64,000 bases of DNA from Clitoria ternatea. Lineage: Eukaryota; Streptophyta; Magnoliopsida; Fabales; Fabaceae. The stretch's first letter is position 1. Every line of letters starts with the position of its first letter. Made by a program: the position numbers and the translations under genes. The notes beneath the pieces were generated by a model. It was not told where the DNA came from. It made no database searches and worked only from the letters and a program-made list of their open reading frames with translations. Shown here in pieces: positions 58,683 to 64,000 of the stretch. The stretch lies in NCBI GenBank assembly GCA_037962975.1, contig CM075674.1, forward strand, positions 90,598,501 to 90,662,500, written 5' to 3'.

Positions 58683-58974
58683 TGAATTTTAATGCTTCAA
58701 TTTTTAATTGGTTTAATTTGCTACTTTAAGTTTTATTTCTAACTGACATTATATAGTTTTTCTTTGAACTCTTTTAGTTGATATTACTGCAGTGTGCTTT
58801 GGAATTGTTTGTGATTTTTTTTGTTTATTTTAATGCTTGCAAGTGTAACATTTTTGAAAAACCCAACCAAGATTTAACTTTTTGAAAAAGAAAAGTTTCT
58901 AAGCAGCAAAATAATTTTAGAATGTAACATAGCAATCTAACCCCCTAACTTTATTTAATATCCTTTATTTCTAG
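58683..58974 (+). other. Breakpoint region between Athila #1 and a CACTA gene
   Basis: AT-rich DNA without a gene. The Athila 3' end (polypurine tract and LTR) is absent, and the right part is probably CACTA intron ending in TTTCTAG at 58974. Confidence 0.45.
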
Positions 58975-60811
58975 CAAGCTTTTGATGTGGGTGAGGATAA
59001 AAGGAAATTTGTACTTTCCGAGGCCGCTCTAGCAGCTAGATCATTTAGGACAAAAGTAAAGAAACATGCAGTTCATGTAGATGGTGAAGTTAGTTTAGAA
59101 TTCCAGAAAAATATTCTAGAATGATAGATGAGGATGTTTGGAATGATTTTATGAGTCATTGTGAAACTGTAGAATTCAAGGTAATAAAAGTTACGTTCCT
59201 TTCCATTTATAATTATCCGAATTCAAGATGCCTAGTGTTGATGATTTATTAAACTACATTGTGTTTAATAGAAACTAAGTAAGGAAAATGCTGAAAGAGC
59301 AAGGTCAATGCAATATAGGTTTAGAAAAGCCGCCAAAGGATATGCTATTTTGGAACAAAAGATGGTATGTATACTTAAATGTGTTTTATACTTAAATGAC
59401 TTTTGTAACCGTAGATTATATGATAGTATATTACAAATAATGTTTGTAGTTAGCCGAGTCAAGTTCAGATGGGGCTACTTCAATACCCCGTCATTTATTA
59501 TGGAAAGCTGGCCGAGTTAACAAATGTGGTGTAATTGATAATGAGAGTGTTCTGAAAGTATGGGAAGAATGTGTAAGTGTCATAATTGACTTGGTATATT
59601 TTTGTTAAGTTTTGTATTCTATTTGAATAATTTACATGTTAATTACTAGAGAAGCTCTCACAATCTGTACCATCGACCGAATCACAATGTGAATCTTGTG
59701 ATGATATTCTGGCTAAAGCCTTGAATGTGCCAGAGCACCTTGGCCGTGTTAGGGGTATTGGTTTTGGTGTTTGTCAAAGAGATTTATTTGGACGTCAAAA
59801 GCAAACTCATTATAGCAACCATGAAGTAGAGCAATTGAAGATACAAATGGAGAAACAAACACAGATTGTTGTACACTTACAAAACACACAAGCACATCCT
59901 TCTATGTTAGAAATGGTGAGACCAGATCCACCTATGCCATCCCTTGGGCAACCTAGTAGGACATCAAGTGGAAAAGGTAGTTGTACACCACTACCAGTTT
60001 CAGGAAAACCACCTCCATCGAATGGTAAGGATAGTTGGACACCAATTTCAATGTCAAACATACCTAAGGTATATTAACAAATGTATGTATTGTTATCTAA
60101 ATATTTTGTACATGTGTGGCCTTAATGTTTATTAACAATTATTCTTACTAGAGTTTAGGGTGAACATAAATGTTTATTACATTTGTCAACTCCATGGCAT
60201 CGAATAGTTGCTAAAGGTAAAATGTATAATTTTATCGGGGAAAACTCTCCATAATAACACAATATTGAAAAATCATCCATGTAGCAAAATCAGTAACTTC
60301 CCCATTAAAACAATTGTCTCCCAGTCCATTAGTTTCTAGTAATAGTGCCAAAGCAGTTCCTTATTGCAATTTTTTAGAGTTTTATGTGAAATCCCATCCA
60401 GAAGGGGTCTAATTTTCTCTTCACATGCCTGTTGAAATGTTCAATATTGAATTTGAAGACCAAATTGGAACTGAATGCATTAAAGAGATTCTTGATCATG
60501 ATTTGTTGAGTGCTACAAGTATTTGTGTTTATATAAGGTATTTAATAATTATAACAATTACTTTACTATTACTTTGCTATTTTTTCAAAAAACTGACTTT
60601 GGTAATTAGTCTTATTCTATATTTGTATATACTTTGATTTCAGGTTTCTATACGATCAGTACTTGCATGGAAGTTCAAAAACAAAGTTTTCTTTTCTATC
60701 TCCACACATGTTGTCTCAATACAACAAAGACCTCCCTTTTCAATATATAGCTGATGCTCTTTGTTCATTTCGTGAGCAAGATAAATTGATTATTGCACCA
60801 TACAATACGGG
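58975..60811 (+). pseudogene. Second CACTA gene: Transposase_24-type region joined to the start of an Ulp1-like domain
   Basis: Spliced exons on the forward strand are 58975-59180, 59272-59364, 59450-59572, 59650-60068, about 60152-60537 and 60644-60811, all with GT-AG borders. The product reads KRKFVLSEAALAARSFRTK, IDEDVWNDFMSHCETVEF, RKAAKGYAILEQK, RHLLWKAGRVNKCG and ALNVPEHLGRVRGIGFGV, a typical Transposase_24 order. The last exons (MPVEMFNIEFEDQIGTECIK, ICVYIRFLYDQYL, IIAPYNTG) match the segment before the HHW motif of plant CACTA Ulp1-like cysteine proteases. A one-base frameshift near 59120 and damage at 60152-60420 break it. The catalytic exon is missing because Athila #2 inserted four bases after the splice donor (GTGAGT). 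Confidence 0.78.
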
Positions 60812-60816
60812 GTGAG

Positions 60817-62593
60817 TGATAAGTGCTTCTTTTATAATTAAATTCATGACTCAATTGGACCTATTTTCTGAATAACTTAACTAAATTGATAAATAATTGA
60901 GCATGACTTTGATTATAAATAATGTGTTAAGTAAAGAAGCTTGAATTGCAAAAATCAGTTAAGAAGTTGTCAAAAGCCTTGAAGAACCCAAGAAGCATAA
61001 GAGCATCAAGCAAGGACGCTTGAGCGTGACACATCGCACGCTTAAACGTGGAAGAAACAGAAAGCCTACGCTGCCTTGCACTTCAACGAAAATAAAAGAA
61101 CACAACAGTATATCACGCTTAAGCGCGAGCCCGAGCTCGCTTAACCGTGACCATAAGCATGATTGGCGCTTCAGCGTGGTTATATGAAGCTCAAGCGTGA
61201 CTCAATTGAAAGAGGAACAGCATCAGGTCCCTCCTCCTCGAGCGTAAGCATAAGACGCTCAAGCGTAACCCCGACCCCGCTTGAGCGTGGCTTAAGCGTG
61301 GAACATATATGTTGAAATAAAAGTGCTCGCTTAAGCGTGACAGATTTAGCTTGGGCGAAGATGAAAGAGTATCAGGAAATGTCTCACGCTTGAGCGAGAC
61401 AAGGAGGCGCTCAAGCGTGAACCCGAGTACGCCTGAGCGTGAAGTAAGCGTGGATCTAGTGTATGCTAAACAGAGGAACCACGCTTAAGCGTGGTCAAGG
61501 AAGCTCAAGCGCGAGACAATCAGTGAACATTAGTACCATTCACGCTTGAGCGTGACCATCAAGCTCAAGCGTGACTCATACAACATGGGTCTCTTAATTC
61601 TTTATTCACCAATGATGCGATGCCAACTCACCCACTTTCTTGTGTTTCTACAAGTCTTTGAAAGATGCTGCATGGGTTCTACACAAGTGGGCATGGGAAG
61701 CTAGAGCACAACCTCTATAAATTAAGCTGCAAACAACATCAGAAAAAATACCTGTAATCCCCTATTTTTTCCCTCACAATCCAATCTTTTCCATTATTCT
61801 CTGTATTCATTCTTTTGATGGTGAAAATGCAAGGCATGAGTAACTAAACTCCCTTATGGGATTGGCTGTAATCCATTCAACACCGAAGTAATGTTGTTGA
61901 AAGTTTTTATTTAGTAATGAGATTTGATAAGTTTCTGTACTTCCTTCTGCGTTTAATGCCTGAAAGTACTTGATCACTATTTTCTTGTTTTAAGTTTTCT
62001 CAAGTATGCTGGGAAGTGACTTTTGAAAGCAGATCTGAAAGAAATACTTATTGTGAGTAGGTAGCCAGGGATGGCGTCTAACGCAATAAACGTCAAAATA
62101 ATCGATCGATAATGCTGGGATGATTTCAAAGTGACTGAGGGATCAGCGGTTTGAAATCATTCTTATGAATTTTGTAGTCGAGGGATCGATACAAATGACT
62201 ATGATTGTGACGTAGAAATTATCTTTTCGATTTACTTATATAAAAACTTATGCAGTTTACAGAAGGTGAAGATGTGATGAAGCCAATCCCTATTTTACAG
62301 AATCGATTTCTCTCAAAAACCATTCACTGTTATCTTTTGCAAAATTTCACTCTCTGTTATTTATTACTTTTTCATTCAACATTATTCACAACAAAACAAA
62401 CTAAAAACCTTCTGCCTAATCAATTCAAAACTAAGATCTTCATTCTAACACCTCCCTAGTGGAACGATAACTATACTGTATTACAACTTCTGTGTTTAAA
62501 CTTGGCACAAGCATTACATTGAGTTCATATTCTACAAACCTGATTCTCTTTCATTGAACTCTTCATTCCAATATATCAAAAAGGACACCATCA
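60817..62593 (+). repeat. 5' LTR of Athila #2 (1777 bp)
   Basis: It opens TGATAAGTGC and ends ACACCATCA. Palindrome pairs start at 61116/61138, 61386/61407/61429, 61482/61502 and 61543/61562, with further copies from 61017. TATAAAT lies at 61716-61722. Confidence 0.9.
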
Positions 62594-62598
62594 AGTTT

Positions 62599-62616
62599 TG
62601 GCGCCGCAGCCGGGGA
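62599..62616 (+). other. Primer binding site (tRNA-Asp), Athila #2
   Basis: TGGCGCCGCAGCCGGGGA differs from the usual TGGCGCCGTTGCCGGGGA at two neighbouring positions (TT to CA). Confidence 0.85.
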
Positions 62617-62728
62617 GGTGATTTAAGTTTGAATATTTTAGCATTGAATTGACAAGACAGTGTAAATAAATTTGTTTTCAATTTGCTTTTATTTTTTTAG
62701 TAACCTTGCTACTTTGAGTACTTGATTT

Positions 62729-64000
62729 ATGATCTTGAGAGGACAGGGTACAAAAGAACAACTTGCATTTGATCCAGAGATAGACAGGTTCCTCAAGAAA
62801 ATCAAGAAAGCCAAGCAGAACTTCCACGTAGGACAAACTTCCTCTGATACAATGGATGTCAACAGCAACAATCAAAACCCACCAAGGAGAACACTTGGAG
62901 ACTATGCTTTACAATAAGGGCCAAGATATTTCTCAAGCATTGCAGTTCCAAACACTGTCAGAGCACTAGAAATGAAACCAGCATTTCTTAGTTTGATTAG
63001 TTCACACCAATTTACTGGAATGTCAAGTGAAGATCCGTATACTCACTTAGCCACATTCTATGAATTGGTTGGAACCATGGGATTTAACCAAGATGTTATT
63101 GATGCTGCATATTTAAGACTATTTCCTTTCTCTTTAGCAGGAAAAGCAAAGGAGTGGTTACAATCTCATCCAAATCAAAGTTTGAATAGCTGGAACATAG
63201 TTGAAGAAAAATTTCTACAAAGGTTCTTTCCTCCATCTAGATTCATCAAGGCCAAATCAGATATTACAACATTTAGACAAGGCCAAGATGAACCTTTTTG
63301 TGAGGCATGGGAACGCTTTAAATCACTGCTTAGAAAATGCCCAAACCATGGACTTGAAGATATTGCACAACTTAATATTTTTTACAGTGGTTTAAGGGCT
63401 GACACTAAAATGATTTTAGATACAGCAGCAGGAGGAACAATGATGACAGTGGATGTTGACCAAGCCATAAGGATAATAGAAGCTTTATCCTCAACAGACT
63501 ACCAAGCTCAACATGATCGTCAGCAAGTTCAAAGGAAAGGAGTCCTTGACTTAAACACCACAGATGCCATTTTAGCACAGAACAAAATTCTGACCCAACA
63601 ATTAGAAGCATTGACCAAAAAGATATCCAATCTTCCACAACAATTACATGCAGTACAATCATCACAACCAGGGCAACAACAAATGCCTGCAACATGTAAC
63701 TTTTGTGGAGGAGATCATCTCAATGAGAACTGTGGCTCACAAGAAGCAATTGTATACTTCATGAACAACCGAGGAAGGTCTGGTAATTTCAATTCAAATT
63801 TTTCTAACCAACCATTTCAAGGATGGAGAAGTAACCAAAACCAAGGCCAAGGATGGAAGCAAGAGCCCAGCTCTTCAAATAAACCATATCAAAATAATGG
63901 TCCTTCTTTGGTGGAGAGAACTTCTAGATTAGAGGACACCTTGGAAAAATTTATGCAAACTTCTTTAGCAAGTCAAAAGAACAATGAGGCATCACTTAGG
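62729..64000 (+). pseudogene. gag: Athila #2 gag (one stop, open at window end)
   Basis: ATG at 62729 is the first possible start, because an in-frame TGA lies two codons upstream. A TAA at 62915-62917 (CAA-to-TAA) breaks the frame. From 62918 to the window end the frame is fully open, more than 360 codons. It covers the Gag core (SEDPYTHLATFYELVGTMGF, RLFPFSLAGKAKEWLQSHPN, EAWERFKSLLRKCPNHG), the zinc knuckle at 63695-63733 (CNFCGGDHLNENC, all ligands present) and an Asn/Gln-rich tail. Apart from the single stop it looks intact, so this copy is younger or better kept than Athila #1. Gag would package element RNA. Confidence 0.88.

Larger units (their letters stand above)
60817..64000 (+). 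mobile_element. Athila #2, 5' part, continues past the window
   Basis: 5' LTR, tRNA-Asp primer site and gag of a second Athila copy in the same orientation as #1. The five bases before the LTR are GTGAG, the candidate left target duplication. The gag is better preserved than in #1. Confidence 0.9.

Overview
The window is plant nuclear DNA made almost entirely of nested and broken transposable elements. I see no host gene, tRNA, rRNA or CRISPR array. The evidence for a flowering plant is: Ty1/copia Sirevirus elements with iMet-tRNA primer sites, Ty3/gypsy Athila and chromovirus elements, CACTA (En/Spm) genes with GT-AG introns, and a plant-type TTTAGGG repeat. The style resembles legume pericentromeric DNA, but that is only an impression.

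Layout. 1-4567: 3' end and 3' LTR of Sirevirus #1, abutting a gypsy LTR (4568-5126) with primer site and broken gag (5371-5855). 5856-~7940: 3' tail plus LTR of an Athila/Tat-like element. 7991-13397: decayed chromovirus (gag, protease, RT, RNase H, integrase, chromodomain remnant, LTR). 13398-27535: a giant ~4.3 kb gypsy LTR (family A) split by a complete Sirevirus #2 (17396-27215, target duplication CTGGA). 27536-28547: gag stub of the family A element, ending in a repeat of its own primer-site leader and four TTTAGGG units. 28576-42203: two head-to-tail copies of another giant LTR (family C) joined at an (ATT)n tract. The first copy is split by a family A LTR, which is itself split by a 2875-bp solo LTR (TSD TCGAG). 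42204-46130: unclassified DNA, an Athila pol fragment and a third family A LTR. 46241-48865: CACTA remains with a 37-bp subterminal tandem repeat and a five-exon reverse-strand gene. 48866-58682: Athila #1 (LTR, gag-pol, 3' ORF, no 3' LTR). 58683-60811: a second CACTA gene ending in the start of an Ulp1-like domain. 60817-64000: Athila #2 (LTR and gag), running off the window.

The most interesting signal is a shared regulatory layout. Sirevirus and Athila come from different superfamilies, yet both carry arrays of 10-bp palindromes (GAATCGATTC in one, CGCTTAAGCG-like in the other). The palindromes are set in pairs 19-22 bp apart, two helical turns. In both lineages the array occurs twice: in the LTR upstream of gag, and again between pol and a 3' ORF. 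Both 3' ORFs look like the same plant transposon protein family: a basic N-terminus, a central globular region, a Pro-rich linker and a C-terminal helix. The Athila version begins with MARTKQTA, identical to the start of histone H3. I propose, as inference, a self-regulating module in which the 3' ORF protein, or a host factor, acts on the palindrome pairs.
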